Shown: positions 46,207 to 56,954 of the stretch, piece by piece | Numbering within the stretch: position 1 is the first letter of the stretch | Layout: the number at the start of each line of letters is the position of its first letter | Assembly: GCA_017795005.1 (NCBI GenBank) | Contig: CP051242.1 | Coordinates: forward strand, 2,844,119-2,908,118 | DNA length: 64,000 nt | Origin: Balneolaceae bacterium | GTDB taxonomy: Bacteria; Bacteroidota; Rhodothermia; Balneolales; Balneolaceae | Direction: 5' to 3' | Position numbers and translations under genes: made by a program | Notes under the pieces: generated by a model | What the model was told of the DNA's origin: nothing | Seen by the model: only the letters and a program-made list of their open reading frames with translations | The model's database searches: none

Positions 46207-48738
46207 TCATTTTACTACTAAATTTACAATTCGGCCCGGTACAAAGATCTCCTTCACTAGATTCCCTTCCAATAAGTATTTAGCAACGTTCTCTTCACCT
46301 TTAGCCATGTCTAGTACAAAGTCTTTGTCTTTAGCCTTGTTAGCTGGTACGTAAATATCGGCACGTACTTTTCCGTTCACCTGAACTGGATACATAATTT
46401 CATCTGCCTTCAGGTATTCTTCATTGAACTCCGGCCATTTTGTATAAGCGATTGAATCTGCTTCTCCAAGTTTACTCCAAAGTTCTTCCGCTAAATGAGG
46501 TGCATAAGGAGAAAGCAACTGCACAAACGGCTTTGCGATTGAAACCGGCACCGTATCCCACTGATTAGCTTCATTCACAAAAATCATCATTGCTGAAATG
46601 GCGGTATTAAATCTCATTTCTTCAATGTCTTCTGTTACTTTTTTAATAGCTTCATGAAGCACTTTTAATTGATCTTTAGAAGCTTCCATTTCCTTTACTT
46701 CAGTCTTTAAATCACCTGATCCTTCTTCAATCAGCAATCTCCACACACGGTTCAGGAATCGATTTACACCATCCACCCCTTTTGTACTCCAGGGTTTAAC
46801 TTGTTCCAAGGGGCCCATAAACATTTCATATAATCGAAGTGAATCAGCACCAAACTGTTCGATCACATTATCGGGATTGATCACATTTCCGCGGCTTTTA
46901 CTCATTTTATATGCTCTGGCTTCCACTTTTTTACCTGAGGCTTTTTCCACAAAATGATCTCCTTTTTTCTCTACTTCTTCTTCCGAAAGTTTTCTTCCAT
47001 CTTCAGAAGTATATTCCATCTCACCGAGAATCATCCCTTGGTTTACGAGCTTTTTAAAAGGTTCTTTAGTTGAAACCACTCCAAGATCAAACAATACTTT
47101 ATGCCAAAAACGGGCATATAACAAGTGAAGTACTGCATGCTCTGCTCCACCCACGTATAAATCCACAGGCATCCAGTATCTTTCATAGTCAGGGTTAACC
47201 GGACCTCCATCCCAATCCGGTGAAATATATCTCAGATAGTACCAGCAGGAACCTGCCCACTGAGGCATGGTATTAGTTTCCCGTAACGCAGATTTCCCGG
47301 TTTCGGGATCATTGGTATTCACCCAATCAGTAGCGTTTGCAAGTGGTGGTTCACCATCACCTGTCGGCTGATATTTATCCACTTGCGGAAGCTCCAACGG
47401 AAGCTCACTTTCTAAAACAGCTTTAGCTTCTCCATCCACATGAATAATAGGAAAAGGTTCACCCCAGTACCGTTGACGCGAGAACAACCAGTCTCTCAAT
47501 TTATAATTCACGGCTTTGGTTCCGGCTCCCTTCTCTTCCAGCCATGCAATAATTTTCTTTTTCGCCGGTGCAATATCCAGTCCATTCAGAAAGTCGCTGT
47601 TAATCGCGACTCCTTCCCCGGTATAAGCTTTTCCTTCAAAACCTTCTTCAGGTTGTACAGTTCGTATAATTGAAAGATCAAATTTCTCTGCAAATTCCCA
47701 GTCACGCTCGTCCTGACCCGGAACCGCCATAATAGCACCGGTTCCGTAACTCACCAATACATAGTCAGCTATCCAGATCGGAATCTCTTTTCCATTCGCC
47801 GGGTTGATGGCGTAAGCACCTGTAAAGACTCCTGTTTTCTCTTTATTGAGTTCCTGACGATCTAAATCCGATTTTAACGAGGCGGCTGACTGATATTCTC
47901 CAACGGTATCTTTCTGCTCATCTGTTGTTATTTCAGAAACCAAGTGATGTTCAGGGGCTATTACCATATAAGTGGCTCCAAAAATGGTATCCGGTCTGGT
48001 AGTGTACACCCGAAGTTTCTCATCAGTTCCGGAAATAGCGAAATCGATCTCAGCTCCAACGGATTTACCAATCCAGTTTCTTTGCATGTCTTTCAAAGAT
48101 TCCGGCCAATCCAAATCATCCAAATCCTGTAATAATCGCTCAGCATATTCCGTGATTTTTAACACCCATTGGCGCATAGGTTTTCTGATAACCGGAAATC
48201 CACCTACTTCACTTTTACCGTCAATCACTTCTTCGTTGGCCAATACTGTTCCCAGCTCCGGACACCAGTTCACGGCTACTTCATCTTCATAGGCCAGACC
48301 TTTATGGAAGAGCTGAAGGAAAATCCACTGCGTCCATTTGAAATAGTTTGGATCCGTCGTATTCACTTCCCTGTCCCAGTCGTAGCTGAAACCTATTGCC
48401 TGAAGTTGCTCTCTGAAACGATTGATATTTTTTTCGGTAGTGATTTTAGGATGTGTTCCCGTTTTAACGGCATATTGCTCAGCCGGTAATCCAAAAGCAT
48501 CCCATCCAATTGGGTGAAGCACATTAAATCCGTTCATTCTTTTATACCGGGCAATGATATCTGTTGCTGTGTAGCCTTCCGGGTGCCCTACGTGTAATCC
48601 AGCTCCACTTGGATACGGAAACATATCCAGTACATAATATTTTGGTTTGGAGGTATCGGTAGGTGTTTTAAAGGTTTTATTTTCGAGCCAGTACTTTTGC
48701 CATTTGGACTCTATTTCCGCCGGATTGTAAGAATGCAT
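46207..48738 (-). CDS. leuS: Leucyl-tRNA synthetase
   Basis: 843-residue class I synthetase charging tRNA-Leu. The ATP-binding HIGH motif is [12 protein letters not shown] (about 51), the editing (CP1) domain has [19 protein letters not shown] and the [15 protein letters not shown] loop with its aspartate, and KMSKSRGN (about 611) is the KMSKS loop. The tail has [14 protein letters not shown]. Length is usual for bacterial LeuS. A 140-bp gap upstream of the histidine kinase contains only AT-rich sequence, with TTATATATATTCTAAC repeats. Confidence 0.97.
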   Translation of the reverse strand: MHSYNPAEIESKWQKYWLENKTFKTPTDTSKPKYYVLDMFPYPSGAGLHVGHPEGYTATDIIARYKRMNGFNVLHPIGWDAFGLPAEQYAVKTGTHPKITTEKNINRFREQLQAIGFSYDWDREVNTTDPNYFKWTQWIFLQLFHKGLAYEDEVAVNWCPELGTVLANEEVIDGKSEVGGFPVIRKPMRQWVLKITEYAERLLQDLDDLDWPESLKDMQRNWIGKSVGAEIDFAISGTDEKLRVYTTRPDTIFGATYMVIAPEHHLVSEITTDEQKDTVGEYQSAASLKSDLDRQELNKEKTGVFTGAYAINPANGKEIPIWIADYVLVSYGTGAIMAVPGQDERDWEFAEKFDLSIIRTVQPEEGFEGKAYTGEGVAINSDFLNGLDIAPAKKKIIAWLEEKGAGTKAVNYKLRDWLFSRQRYWGEPFPIIHVDGEAKAVLESELPLELPQVDKYQPTGDGEPPLANATDWVNTNDPETGKSALRETNTMPQWAGSCWYYLRYISPDWDGGPVNPDYERYWMPVDLYVGGAEHAVLHLLYARFWHKVLFDLGVVSTKEPFKKLVNQGMILGEMEYTSEDGRKLSEEEVEKKGDHFVEKASGKKVEARAYKMSKSRGNVINPDNVIEQFGADSLRLYEMFMGPLEQVKPWSTKGVDGVNRFLNRVWRLLIEEGSGDLKTEVKEMEASKDQLKVLHEAIKKVTEDIEEMRFNTAISAMMIFVNEANQWDTVPVSIAKPFVQLLSPYAPHLAEELWSKLGEADSIAYTKWPEFNEEYLKADEIMYPVQVNGKVRADIYVPANKAKDKDFVLDMAKGEENVAKYLLEGNLVKEIFVPGRIVNLVVK

Positions 48739-48821
48739 TTACGCTTTAACTTTTTATTTTTCTTATGAATTGTCTATTCTGAAAGAGCACTTAAAATAAC
48801 ACTATTCTGAACTCTAATCGA

Positions 48822-49817
48822 ATGCGGATTTTGATTAAATTTGGTTTTATTTTACTTACTCTATGCACGTTATTTTCCTTTACTACTCAAGCTCAAAGCT
48901 CAACTGAACAGGATTCTGGATGGGTGAAAATTTATACAAATATTCCTGAGTTTTACTTAATAATTGATGATGATTTTAGGAATGCAACGATACAACATCC
49001 CGAGGATAGTATTAAACTAACGATTGGTCATCACAAAATCAGACTAGCAGGTAATAACGTTCCTGATAAACAATACAATGTCAGAATCTTTGCAAATAAA
49101 ACTACGACAAAAAATATTGTATTTACTTTTCGAAATAGAAATCCTGATACTTCTTATCCGATATTAGTAAACAGATTAAATTTTAGTATAAATACTGACC
49201 CGGGATCTGTGATCTACATTGATGGACAAGAGGTTGGAGTCGGTGGAGCTACATTATTTTTAAATCCTGGGTATCATACATTTAAGGCAATACACCCGGA
49301 ATTCGGAGCGCTTACTAAAAAAATAAAAGTAGACTACACTTCATTTGGCACGATATCCAGATATAACCAAAATCCTTATCCAAATAGACAATATATGAGA
49401 TTTGTTCCTGGACTCGGCTATCTGTTAAATGGACAATACGGAAAAGCAGGTATTACCTATGCTGCATTAATTGCACTCTCTTATTATGGGATTTCGGTTC
49501 AGAATGAATACAATGAAAAAGAAAAATTATATCAAGAGAAGTTTTTTAATTATGAATCATCTACGAACTATATAGATGCCCTTCGTTTCCGAAGAGAAAC
49601 ACTTGAAATTCAGGATGAAATGGAAATGCTTAACCAAAAAATAACATATACTGCAATCGGTATAAGCTCATTGTATCTAATTACAACAATTGATGGGTTT
49701 TTAAAACCAAGGCAAGGGTATAAAAAAGAATCAGATAATCGACCAATGGTAAATTTTACCGCTTTTTCATATTCAGGTAAGTTTTACCCAAGCCTTTCTT
49801 TAACTAAGAGGTTTTAA
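48822..49817 (+). CDS. PEGA-domain secreted membrane protein, cluster member 1
   Basis: 331 residues: signal peptide ending near TTQAQSS; two N-terminal beta segments (VKIYTNIPEFYLIIDDDFRN); a PEGA domain (about 130-180) with SINTDPGSVIYIDGQEVGVG and LFLNPGYHTFKAIHPEFG; then a C-terminal part with FVPGLGYLLNGQYGKAGITYA and a hydrophobic helix pair separated by a charged coil (KEKLYQEKFF). PEGA domains fold like a surface-layer-associated beta sandwich. The last part resembles the DUF5683 group. The gene overlaps the next one by abutment (49817/49818). Two relatives follow at 50566 and 53881. Confidence 0.75.
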   Translation: MRILIKFGFILLTLCTLFSFTTQAQSSTEQDSGWVKIYTNIPEFYLIIDDDFRNATIQHPEDSIKLTIGHHKIRLAGNNVPDKQYNVRIFANKTTTKNIVFTFRNRNPDTSYPILVNRLNFSINTDPGSVIYIDGQEVGVGGATLFLNPGYHTFKAIHPEFGALTKKIKVDYTSFGTISRYNQNPYPNRQYMRFVPGLGYLLNGQYGKAGITYAALIALSYYGISVQNEYNEKEKLYQEKFFNYESSTNYIDALRFRRETLEIQDEMEMLNQKITYTAIGISSLYLITTIDGFLKPRQGYKKESDNRPMVNFTAFSYSGKFYPSLSLTKRF

Positions 49818-50285
49818 ATGGTGCGACTAACATATTCATATTTCTTTCTGGTGATTTTTTGGAGTTGCAATGAAGTTCCTCAATTTACGTCTACAAATTT
49901 AAATGATCCTTTCAGAAAAGGATTTATACCTCCTATACCTCAGGAGTTAGAAACAGATGTAAATAATCCAAATACCAATTATTATGAAATTCGTTTATCA
50001 TGGAGAATGCCTCTTAATTTGAAAGCAGGTATAAGTGGGTTTGTAATTTACAAATCCAATGAATCATACGATCAGCTTTATTTATTAAATGAACCTGAAA
50101 TAAGATCTTGGGACAATATTTATTATTATGATGAAGTATTTACTCCAGAGGATTCACTTGACTATTATTTTAAAGTTCAGTCATATTTTATTCAGGAATT
50201 AGATACTGTTTATTCAGAACCTGTTTTTGCTAATCTTGTAGATTGGGAATATTTTTGTCGTTTTTGTCCAACAAAAAATGAGTAA
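49818..50285 (+). CDS. Small Fn3-like lipoprotein
   Basis: 155 residues with a lipobox (FLVIFWSCNE). The body has a fibronectin-III-like beta pattern, with SWRMPLNLKAGISGFVIYKSNE and SLDYYFKVQSYFIQELDTVYS, similar to modules in the 728-residue lipoprotein at 51566. A proline-rich segment (GFIPPIPQELETD) sits after the lipid anchor. It begins at the base after the preceding gene's stop, so the two are co-translated. It is followed by a 280-bp gap with no gene and only scattered AT-rich sequence. Confidence 0.7.
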   Translation: MVRLTYSYFFLVIFWSCNEVPQFTSTNLNDPFRKGFIPPIPQELETDVNNPNTNYYEIRLSWRMPLNLKAGISGFVIYKSNESYDQLYLLNEPEIRSWDNIYYYDEVFTPEDSLDYYFKVQSYFIQELDTVYSEPVFANLVDWEYFCRFCPTKNE

Positions 50286-50565
50286 CTCATTATAAATTAT
50301 TTTTATTGTTTCTTAACTATTTCAGTTCCAACTCTAACCCAGTATTTTTATAGTAAGTAATCCTCAATAAATCAGTTTAAATTTTCTGAAAGTTATTTTG
50401 AATTCATTATTAAACGAATAAATAGTTCCGATGCTTATGTAATTGATACTTCACTGATATAAATTATATTTTCGATATTACCCTTTGCTATAACCAAAAT
50501 AATATTAGCTGGGTTGCTGACAGCATTACGTATGCTGACGATGTCCCTTTAAAAAAGCTTTAAAT

Positions 50566-51564
50566 ATGGCATATAAACGAGTTAGAACTTGTCTTTTTAT
50601 TTTTCTTGCGACCCTATTTATTCGACCTTTTATTTTTGCTCAAGAAATAGGCTTTGTTAAATTTGACCTAAATGTAGACTCGGTTTCCATTATCATAAAC
50701 AATGATTTTAATGGAGTCCGAACCATCTCAACTGAAGATTCGATTAGTCTTGGTAAAGGACTAAATCTTGTAAACTTATCTGTTCCTTTCGATAGATTTT
50801 ATGAAGTTTATGTACAAATAATCCCTGGAAAAACTAAGGTTGTAAGTCATGAATTTTCTGAGAAAATCCCTTCTAAATATATTCTGGAAAGAAATTATGC
50901 AGCAGCACGATATTACAATGTAAATGCATTTATTATAACAGACAGCGACTCAAAAATTACAGTTGGTAATTCCACCCTGGGAGTTGGTTTCGCGAAGTTT
51001 ACTCAAAAGATTGGGCTCTATTCGATTTTAATTGAGAACGAAGATTTTGGAACTTCTAGCATTAATTATTTAAATAACGACAGATATTACATTACTCTTT
51101 TTGAAAAGTATACCCGTCCGGAAAAACCAACTGCTCAATTCCTGAGTATTATTCCCGGTGGTAGCCAATTTTATAAAAAACAGATTGGGAAAAGTGCACT
51201 TTTCTTTTCAGGAACTACTGTGTTCTTTGGTGTGGGGATTTCAGCCAATAATTCATATAAGAAGGAGCTACAAACATTCAATGAATTAAAAGAACAGTAT
51301 AATAATACAGAAAACGAAAGTCTCGCGTTTGAATTAGGAAATCAGGTTGAAAAACAACAAAAAGAAGTCCGGAGAAAAGATAATATGAGACGTGCTTTTT
51401 TTGGTTTGGGCATACTAAGTTATTCACTAAATATTTTTGATGCTTTCAAAAGTACACCTGATGGTGGATATAGAAAAGAACAGCCGATTGAGTTTTATCT
51501 TACTAATAATCAAGAAACTTTGGGAAGTGCATCAGTTTCTATGAGATATAATTTTAAGAATTGA
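50566..51564 (+). CDS. PEGA-type secreted membrane protein, cluster member 2
   Basis: 332 residues, signal peptide near RPFIFAQE. It is a diverged relative of the first PEGA protein: its beta domain has KITVGNSTLGVGFAKFTQ instead of the usual YIDGxxVG, and its C-terminal part has FLSIIPGGSQFYKKQIGKSA and a charged coil (KEQYNNTENESLAFELGNQ) between hydrophobic segments. The final residues form an NFKN tail. It lies one base before the big lipoprotein gene, an identical arrangement to the first pair. Confidence 0.7.
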   Translation: MAYKRVRTCLFIFLATLFIRPFIFAQEIGFVKFDLNVDSVSIIINNDFNGVRTISTEDSISLGKGLNLVNLSVPFDRFYEVYVQIIPGKTKVVSHEFSEKIPSKYILERNYAAARYYNVNAFIITDSDSKITVGNSTLGVGFAKFTQKIGLYSILIENEDFGTSSINYLNNDRYYITLFEKYTRPEKPTAQFLSIIPGGSQFYKKQIGKSALFFSGTTVFFGVGISANNSYKKELQTFNELKEQYNNTENESLAFELGNQVEKQQKEVRRKDNMRRAFFGLGILSYSLNIFDAFKSTPDGGYRKEQPIEFYLTNNQETLGSASVSMRYNFKN

Positions 51565-51565
51565 T

Positions 51566-53752
51566 ATGAAATTCGGGTATAAAATAATTTTACTGCTTTC
51601 TTTTATTCTTTTTTTCAGATGCACTACTGGTCCAGAATTTGAAAGAGAAAATCCGTACGACAGAGATGCAAGTTCAGACACACTAGGCTTGAAACAGTTC
51701 CCGGAATCTTTAATTGATAAATACCAGTTTACAAGCGAAGGACTGAACATCAATATTTACCAAAATACTCCTGCAGAATCATTTTTTGGAACTAAAATTA
51801 AAATTCTAAGGAAAAATGGGAATAGTCCTTTTGAAGAAATTGGGATTTATAATTTTAAATCAAGTCGTGATTCTGATTTTATATCTGAATTCTTTATTGA
51901 TAAATCAATAAATGACTATACAGATATTGGATATCCTTTAATCTACAAAATTGTCAATGACCGGAATATTTCCCGCGAAATTGAAATCAATTTCGGACTG
52001 ATTGAAAATCTAAGGTCTACTGAAGTTGAAGAGCAAATAATTATTCAATGGGATGACAGTGTTTTTATGAATAATGGTTTCCAGGTATTCCAAAAAACCG
52101 GAGACCAAATATCAGAATATGAGGAGATCATTGTACCCGAAACTTCGTTTCAAATAGAACCCACCATTTCGAACCTTAGTTCTCAATTTTTCATTGTACC
52201 TTATAAAAATTATGCGGGAGAAAAAACCTTTTTAGACTCTACTCTATACTACTTTACTCCTAGCCCGCCAACTGATCTGAATTTTGAAATAGTGGCTTCA
52301 GATCAGATAAAACTAACCTGGAAGGATAACTCTATCAATGAAACAGGCTATCGTGTTAGAAATATGTTAACTAATGAGGTTTATGAGGTAGAAGCTAATC
52401 GGAATAATTTTACTATTACAGATGAAATTGAAATATCAGATCAAAAATCATTTGAGGTATATTCTATTTTAAATGAATTAAGCTCTGAACCTTCCAAATT
52501 GGAGTTTACAGTTCCTGATTTTCCTTATCCCAAAATATTGGGAATTGAACACCTTACTGAAAGTTCATTCAGAATACTATTTGAAGACCGGGTTAGTTTT
52601 GAAAGAGACGTTTATTTTGATACCGGAGTATTAAACTTTAAGACTTCTGGTAAGAATGGATTCATAGATATTGAAACATCTGGTGAATATGAAGGTTGGA
52701 ATTTAAGCTTGCGTGCAGATTTGTCTTATGGCAGGTATGGAAGCAGATCTATGGAAATTGCAAATCGTCCTACTCTGGAAAAAATAACAACCATTTCCAG
52801 TGGGAATTCTACTACTGCTAAAGTAATAGATGTTCGTACAATTGGTAACACTCTTCTTTATAGTTCTGGTCAAAGTATTTTTTCAATTGGCTTAGAATCT
52901 CTTCAGGAAATAAATTTAATGTCTTTCCCTGAAGAAATAACATTACTAAGAATGTCTAATGATAATGGGAGTGCCTTTGTATCTACTGGTGCTTCAAACT
53001 ATTTAATAGATGTACTTAATGGATCAATTCTGGTTGAAATACCAAACTTACCTGAGACGATATTTGATGCTTCTTTTATTTCAGAGGATTCTAAAATTCT
53101 GTTAAGTACCAACAACGGTTTAATAATCTATACAATTTCTGATGAGCAAACTTCCGGAATATCCGGATTTGAAGCAGGACTTGAATATGAGTTTATTGGT
53201 GATGCCACTCAAACCCGGTTGCTGGCATTCGAAAGAAACGAATCTGTGGTTTATTACTTTAATACATTGAGCAATTTCGAATATCATAACAAAGCAGATT
53301 TAAGTACAGCTTATTCAACACGTCCACCTGAAATCACAAATATTTCTCATTTCAGTACTTCAAATAATACAGCGGGGTATGAGTCAGGAGGAGGAATTGA
53401 GTTTTGGGTTGATACTGATGAATGTTTTGCTCCATCATACGTTTGTGTATATCCAATTTATGATATTTATGAAAGAGACAGAAATTCATATTTCCAAATC
53501 ATTGATATTAAATACAGAATAGTTTCTTCGGAAAATTATCTTCGTCTTGTAGGAAAAGAAAGTTCAAGAAATAACATACATGTGATTGAACGAGAGTCGG
53601 GAAATATTACTATGCAAAAAATAAATTTTGATTCGAATATACTTGTTGAATTTGACGAAGAATTAAATGAATTCAGGTTTTATGATATCAGTAAAGAATG
53701 GAGGTTTACTAATTATGGAGTGTATGAAGATATAGTTAGGCCGGAAAATTGA
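51566..53752 (+). CDS. Large Fn3-like / beta-propeller-like lipoprotein
   Basis: 728 residues, lipobox in LLSFILFFRCTTG. The start of the mature part, FERENPYDRDASSDTLGL, resembles other Bacteroidota lipoproteins that carry a 'NPxD' segment after the cysteine. Two or more Fn3-like repeats follow (for example PPTDLNFEIVASDQIKLTWK and SINETGYRVRNML). The second half (about 420-660) has short repeats of the kind seen in beta-propellers (ISGNSTTAKVIDVRTIGNTL, SNDNGSAFVSTGASNYLID). It is probably exposed on the outer membrane. No enzyme motif is seen. Confidence 0.7.
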   Translation: MKFGYKIILLLSFILFFRCTTGPEFERENPYDRDASSDTLGLKQFPESLIDKYQFTSEGLNINIYQNTPAESFFGTKIKILRKNGNSPFEEIGIYNFKSSRDSDFISEFFIDKSINDYTDIGYPLIYKIVNDRNISREIEINFGLIENLRSTEVEEQIIIQWDDSVFMNNGFQVFQKTGDQISEYEEIIVPETSFQIEPTISNLSSQFFIVPYKNYAGEKTFLDSTLYYFTPSPPTDLNFEIVASDQIKLTWKDNSINETGYRVRNMLTNEVYEVEANRNNFTITDEIEISDQKSFEVYSILNELSSEPSKLEFTVPDFPYPKILGIEHLTESSFRILFEDRVSFERDVYFDTGVLNFKTSGKNGFIDIETSGEYEGWNLSLRADLSYGRYGSRSMEIANRPTLEKITTISSGNSTTAKVIDVRTIGNTLLYSSGQSIFSIGLESLQEINLMSFPEEITLLRMSNDNGSAFVSTGASNYLIDVLNGSILVEIPNLPETIFDASFISEDSKILLSTNNGLIIYTISDEQTSGISGFEAGLEYEFIGDATQTRLLAFERNESVVYYFNTLSNFEYHNKADLSTAYSTRPPEITNISHFSTSNNTAGYESGGGIEFWVDTDECFAPSYVCVYPIYDIYERDRNSYFQIIDIKYRIVSSENYLRLVGKESSRNNIHVIERESGNITMQKINFDSNILVEFDEELNEFRFYDISKEWRFTNYGVYEDIVRPEN

Positions 53753-53880
53753 AGACCTTAATAAAAGACTTTTTAAATGAATGCTGACACATTCTTAACT
53801 AACTTACTTAGCAATCATCACTTATTCACTTTTCAAATCAATATTAGAGTTACTTATTTTTATTCGAATCCACTTGTTTA

Positions 53881-54768
53881 ATGCATATCAAACGAACACC
53901 GATTTTCCTATTATTAATTTTTTTTTCTTCCTCACTCCCTGCCCAAGAATCTGGTTCAGGATCATTACAAATCAACGTAAACCTTCCGGAGCCTTTCTAT
54001 GTAGTGATTGATGACAATCTGATTGAAGCTCAGAAAGTAGATTCAGGAAGTGTATTCAAAGTTGAAACCGGATTTCATTCTTTTGTTATTGTCTCAAAAT
54101 TCGCAGAGGATCATTTTTTTCACGCAATTATTGAAGAGGATAAACTCACTCTTTACGATCATAGATTTACGAATTACCGGATAAATTATAACTCTACATT
54201 TAATCAACTCGAAAATCGGCAAAACCTGTTTATTCGTACAGATCCGAACTCAGAAATTTATTTAGACGGAGAGTATGTTGGAAAGCACACACAATCGTTA
54301 TTACTAAATTCGGGTGACTATACCATTAAAACCGTACACCCTTCTGAGGGTTCATTACAGCAAAGAATTACGATAGATTATGGAGATGATGAATATGTTT
54401 CCAGATACAATATTCCTCAACATGAAAATTCCAGTATTGCAAGTATTTTACCAGGTGCCGGTTATATACTAAATGGTCAGGATCATAAAGCAATTGCTAC
54501 CTACATAACAATGGGCTTATTAGCGGGATCATATTTTACTATTGAAAAAAAGATAACCCGTCAGCGACGTATTTGGGATGTTGAGAAGCTGGAATCTCTT
54601 CAAACGGCATCATTAATTGGTATTGGAGTGGTTTATGTTATCTCCATAATTGATGGAAACAGGAAACCAAAAAATGGCTACCCGGAAAGGTCTTTTATTT
54701 TTAAGTCCGAAGATATGAGCCTTGCTAATACTTCAGTTCCAACAGTCGGTTTTAAAGTTAATTTTTAA
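53881..54768 (+). CDS. PEGA-domain secreted membrane protein, cluster member 3
   Basis: 295 residues. After the signal peptide (FLLLIFFSSSLPAQES) it has LQINVNLPEPFYVVIDD, a PEGA domain with FIRTDPNSEIYLDGEYVGKH and LLNSGDYTIKTVHPSEGS, then ILPGAGYILNGQDHKAIATY, close to LGYLLNGQYGKAGITYA in the first member. The tail is shorter than in the other two. It ends four bases into the convergent LuxC-like gene, so the two share a stop region. Confidence 0.75.
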   Translation: MHIKRTPIFLLLIFFSSSLPAQESGSGSLQINVNLPEPFYVVIDDNLIEAQKVDSGSVFKVETGFHSFVIVSKFAEDHFFHAIIEEDKLTLYDHRFTNYRINYNSTFNQLENRQNLFIRTDPNSEIYLDGEYVGKHTQSLLLNSGDYTIKTVHPSEGSLQQRITIDYGDDEYVSRYNIPQHENSSIASILPGAGYILNGQDHKAIATYITMGLLAGSYFTIEKKITRQRRIWDVEKLESLQTASLIGIGVVYVISIIDGNRKPKNGYPERSFIFKSEDMSLANTSVPTVGFKVNF

Positions 54769-55802
54769 ATTACCTCTTTCCCATCAGGCTTCCACCATAA
54801 GGGTGGCTGTTGCGCCTGACTCAAGAACTCTGTTTCCAGTCCGGGAATCTTTTCTCCTGCTGTATAAATGGATTGAACAGCAGAACCAAATTTTTGTTTT
54901 AGTTCCAGCACTTTGTTTTCATCCCCTTGAATCCAATGCAACGTAAAATCAAGTTCCGGAAATTCTTCACTTTCCTGTATTAAGAAATTATCCAACCATG
55001 CCTGTGGTCTGTCAATGGCTTTATTGTAAGCAAATTGATAAGCGAGTGCTTCAGTTGGTTTTTTGTGTTGTGGATTTTTCAACCAAAAAGATTCTATATA
55101 ATCCTGAAAATGACATTTTAGCTTATTGAATCTAATGGGACTAATTACAAATGCTACTGATCTGCAACCCTGTCCGCCATATCTGAAAATTGCTTCCACC
55201 AAGTCAGTAATTATCTGCGGCTCTTCATTGGTTATATAAGCCATTGAGAACTTGGCTGTACGTATTACAAATTGAGTATCAGAAGTAACAATATCCATAC
55301 GTCTCAATTCTTCTTGTACTACAGGGACTGATTCAGATGAACCTGAGAATAAGACCTTATCAGCATTTAAGTTTTCAAATAAAGACAGTTCGGTTCCATA
55401 TTTGATATCTGCTTTAAAGTCTGATTTTCTGACTAGATTCAGAAATGTTGCGAGTAGGTATGGATCCTTTTTGGAAAGTTTTCCATAATAATTAGCTCCA
55501 GAAAGTAAAGTCCCTAATGCATCCTGAAAACCAACTAGCGGTAGATTACCGGCATGCAGACATAACACTTTTTCTCCGGCTGAGTTTTTAGACTCTGACA
55601 ATCCTGCCCGTTTTGCCCACTCTTGAACATGACCATTATCAATATTTTGTTTGAGTGTTCTGATTTGGAATTTTATATCTTCAAAACTGAATAAACCTTC
55701 GTCAACGGTTTGTTCAATGGCCTTCTTTAGTTCAACATTATCTGGTTGTAACCATTGTTTGGCTGCCTGAGCTATTCTTTGTATGTGATTATGTATGTTC
55801 AT
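54765..55802 (-). CDS. Acyl-CoA reductase (LuxC-like)
   Basis: 345-residue member of the LuxC family, which reduces acyl groups passed from LuxE to fatty aldehyde. The catalytic cysteine is in GGQGCRSVAFVI (about 211), and the domain is that of an aldehyde-dehydrogenase fold. In luminous bacteria this feeds luciferase, but no luxAB genes are in the window, so the aldehyde must have another use. The start is upstream of a clear glutamine-rich helix (NHIQRIAQAAKQWLQPDNVE). It is separated from the LuxE-like gene by a 168-bp gap with a fold-back repeat. Confidence 0.82.
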   Translation of the reverse strand: MNIHNHIQRIAQAAKQWLQPDNVELKKAIEQTVDEGLFSFEDIKFQIRTLKQNIDNGHVQEWAKRAGLSESKNSAGEKVLCLHAGNLPLVGFQDALGTLLSGANYYGKLSKKDPYLLATFLNLVRKSDFKADIKYGTELSLFENLNADKVLFSGSSESVPVVQEELRRMDIVTSDTQFVIRTAKFSMAYITNEEPQIITDLVEAIFRYGGQGCRSVAFVISPIRFNKLKCHFQDYIESFWLKNPQHKKPTEALAYQFAYNKAIDRPQAWLDNFLIQESEEFPELDFTLHWIQGDENKVLELKQKFGSAVQSIYTAGEKIPGLETEFLSQAQQPPLWWKPDGKEVI

Positions 55803-55849
55803 TTCTAAGTCACTAAGAGCGAAAGCGAACCCGCCAGCGTTAGGTTGGG

Positions 55850-55928
55850 AATCTGCAAAATTTCATCTAAGCTTTCAATAAATTTTGCAGATTCTTCGTC
55901 CCGAGAATTCGGGATCAGGATGACAAAG
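55850..55928. repeat. Inverted repeat and REP-like hairpin between luxC and luxE-like genes
   Basis: A 14-bp exact inverted repeat, AATCTGCAAAATTT (55850-55863) and its complement at 55880-55893, is followed by GATTCTTCGTCCCGAG...GGGATCAGGATGACAAAG (55890-55928), with the hairpin CCCGAGAATTCGGG. The second part is of the dispersed 'gattcttcg...gacaaa' kind also seen at 60838. No promoter or gene is apparent here. Confidence 0.6.
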
Positions 55929-55970
55929 ATGCCAGTATTTAATTCTTAATTGAATCAATTTTAATTGATA

Positions 55971-56954
55971 TTAATCCTGGTCAATTAAAAAATTACAGCC
56001 CCGAAGGTTTTGAGGATTCCATCTTCCCAGCACTTTAAATTCCCCTTTTTCATTTTGAACACCTTTATCTCCGGTCAAAATAAACGAACATGAGTATATA
56101 TTTGCCAAATCAATTACACCTATTAACCCTTCTTCACCTGAAGGCATTTCTTCCATCGGATTTTTTGGGTTTCGTACTGTTACTTTCATCCATGGCACAG
56201 CATTAAGCCATTGTGTTCCCGTGCTATAAGCCTGACTTAACAACTCCGTCATTCCATATTCAGAATGAATACTTTCTTTTGAAAGTCCAAACCCATTTGC
56301 CAATCGTTCATGTAAGTCCTCTTTTGATACTTCACGGCGATGAGTTTTCATCCCTCCTGTTTCCATGATAATAGAGTCACTTGGAAGTTTACTGGATCCC
56401 ATTTCAACCAAATCAAGTAAACCAAATGCTGCACCAAAAAGCATTACTCTTTTTCCTATTGAGTTAATCTTTTCAAGTAAGTTCAGATCCAAAGGTTTTC
56501 CAACTTCCAAGAACCGACTTAATCCTGATTTATCATGTTCAATCAAAACATTCAACATCCAAACTAAGGAAGAGTATGGGTTGTCATTATAGCCGGGTGT
56601 GTATGCTAACATTATAAATTCATCCAGCTCATAAAATTCGTTTATTCCATTCAGGATAGATTGCTTGTACATCTCAGGATCAGCAAGATAATGTCTGCTT
56701 CGTTGCATTCCAGATGTCCCACTCGATTCAAAATATAGTTCAGAAGTTGGGTGTTCGTTATTGGTTGTTCGAAGTTCTTTTTCTTTAAATGCCTGGATAG
56801 GAAGCAGTGGAATTTCAGAGACTTCTCTAATCTGATTTATTCCCAAAGCCTTACAAAAAGCTCCATACACTGAGTTATTCTCTTTTTGAAATTCAAAGAG
56901 CAGAATTGCTTTCTCTTTGAACGAAACCATAGTATCAAAAGAATCAATGTTCAT
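55971..56954 (-). CDS. Acyl-protein synthetase (LuxE-like)
   Basis: 327 residues from the ATG at 56952-56954, chosen because it overlaps the previous gene's stop as ATGA (an upstream ATG at 57005 would enter the neighbour by 55 bp). LuxE activates fatty acids with ATP and passes them to LuxC. Motifs include the acyl-adenylate loop SSGTSGMQRSRHYL, GAAFGLLDLVEM, METGGMKTHRREVSK and GMTELLSQAY, all in the AMP-ligase order. It is the last gene of a six-gene operon starting at purD. Confidence 0.82.
   Translation of the reverse strand: MNIDSFDTMVSFKEKAILLFEFQKENNSVYGAFCKALGINQIREVSEIPLLPIQAFKEKELRTTNNEHPTSELYFESSGTSGMQRSRHYLADPEMYKQSILNGINEFYELDEFIMLAYTPGYNDNPYSSLVWMLNVLIEHDKSGLSRFLEVGKPLDLNLLEKINSIGKRVMLFGAAFGLLDLVEMGSSKLPSDSIIMETGGMKTHRREVSKEDLHERLANGFGLSKESIHSEYGMTELLSQAYSTGTQWLNAVPWMKVTVRNPKNPMEEMPSGEEGLIGVIDLANIYSCSFILTGDKGVQNEKGEFKVLGRWNPQNLRGCNFLIDQD

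Noticed and set aside
50286-50565. A possible extra small gene in the 280-bp gap of the PEGA cluster
   Set aside because: No frame with a start, reasonable length and signal was found; the sequence is AT-rich without clear structure.
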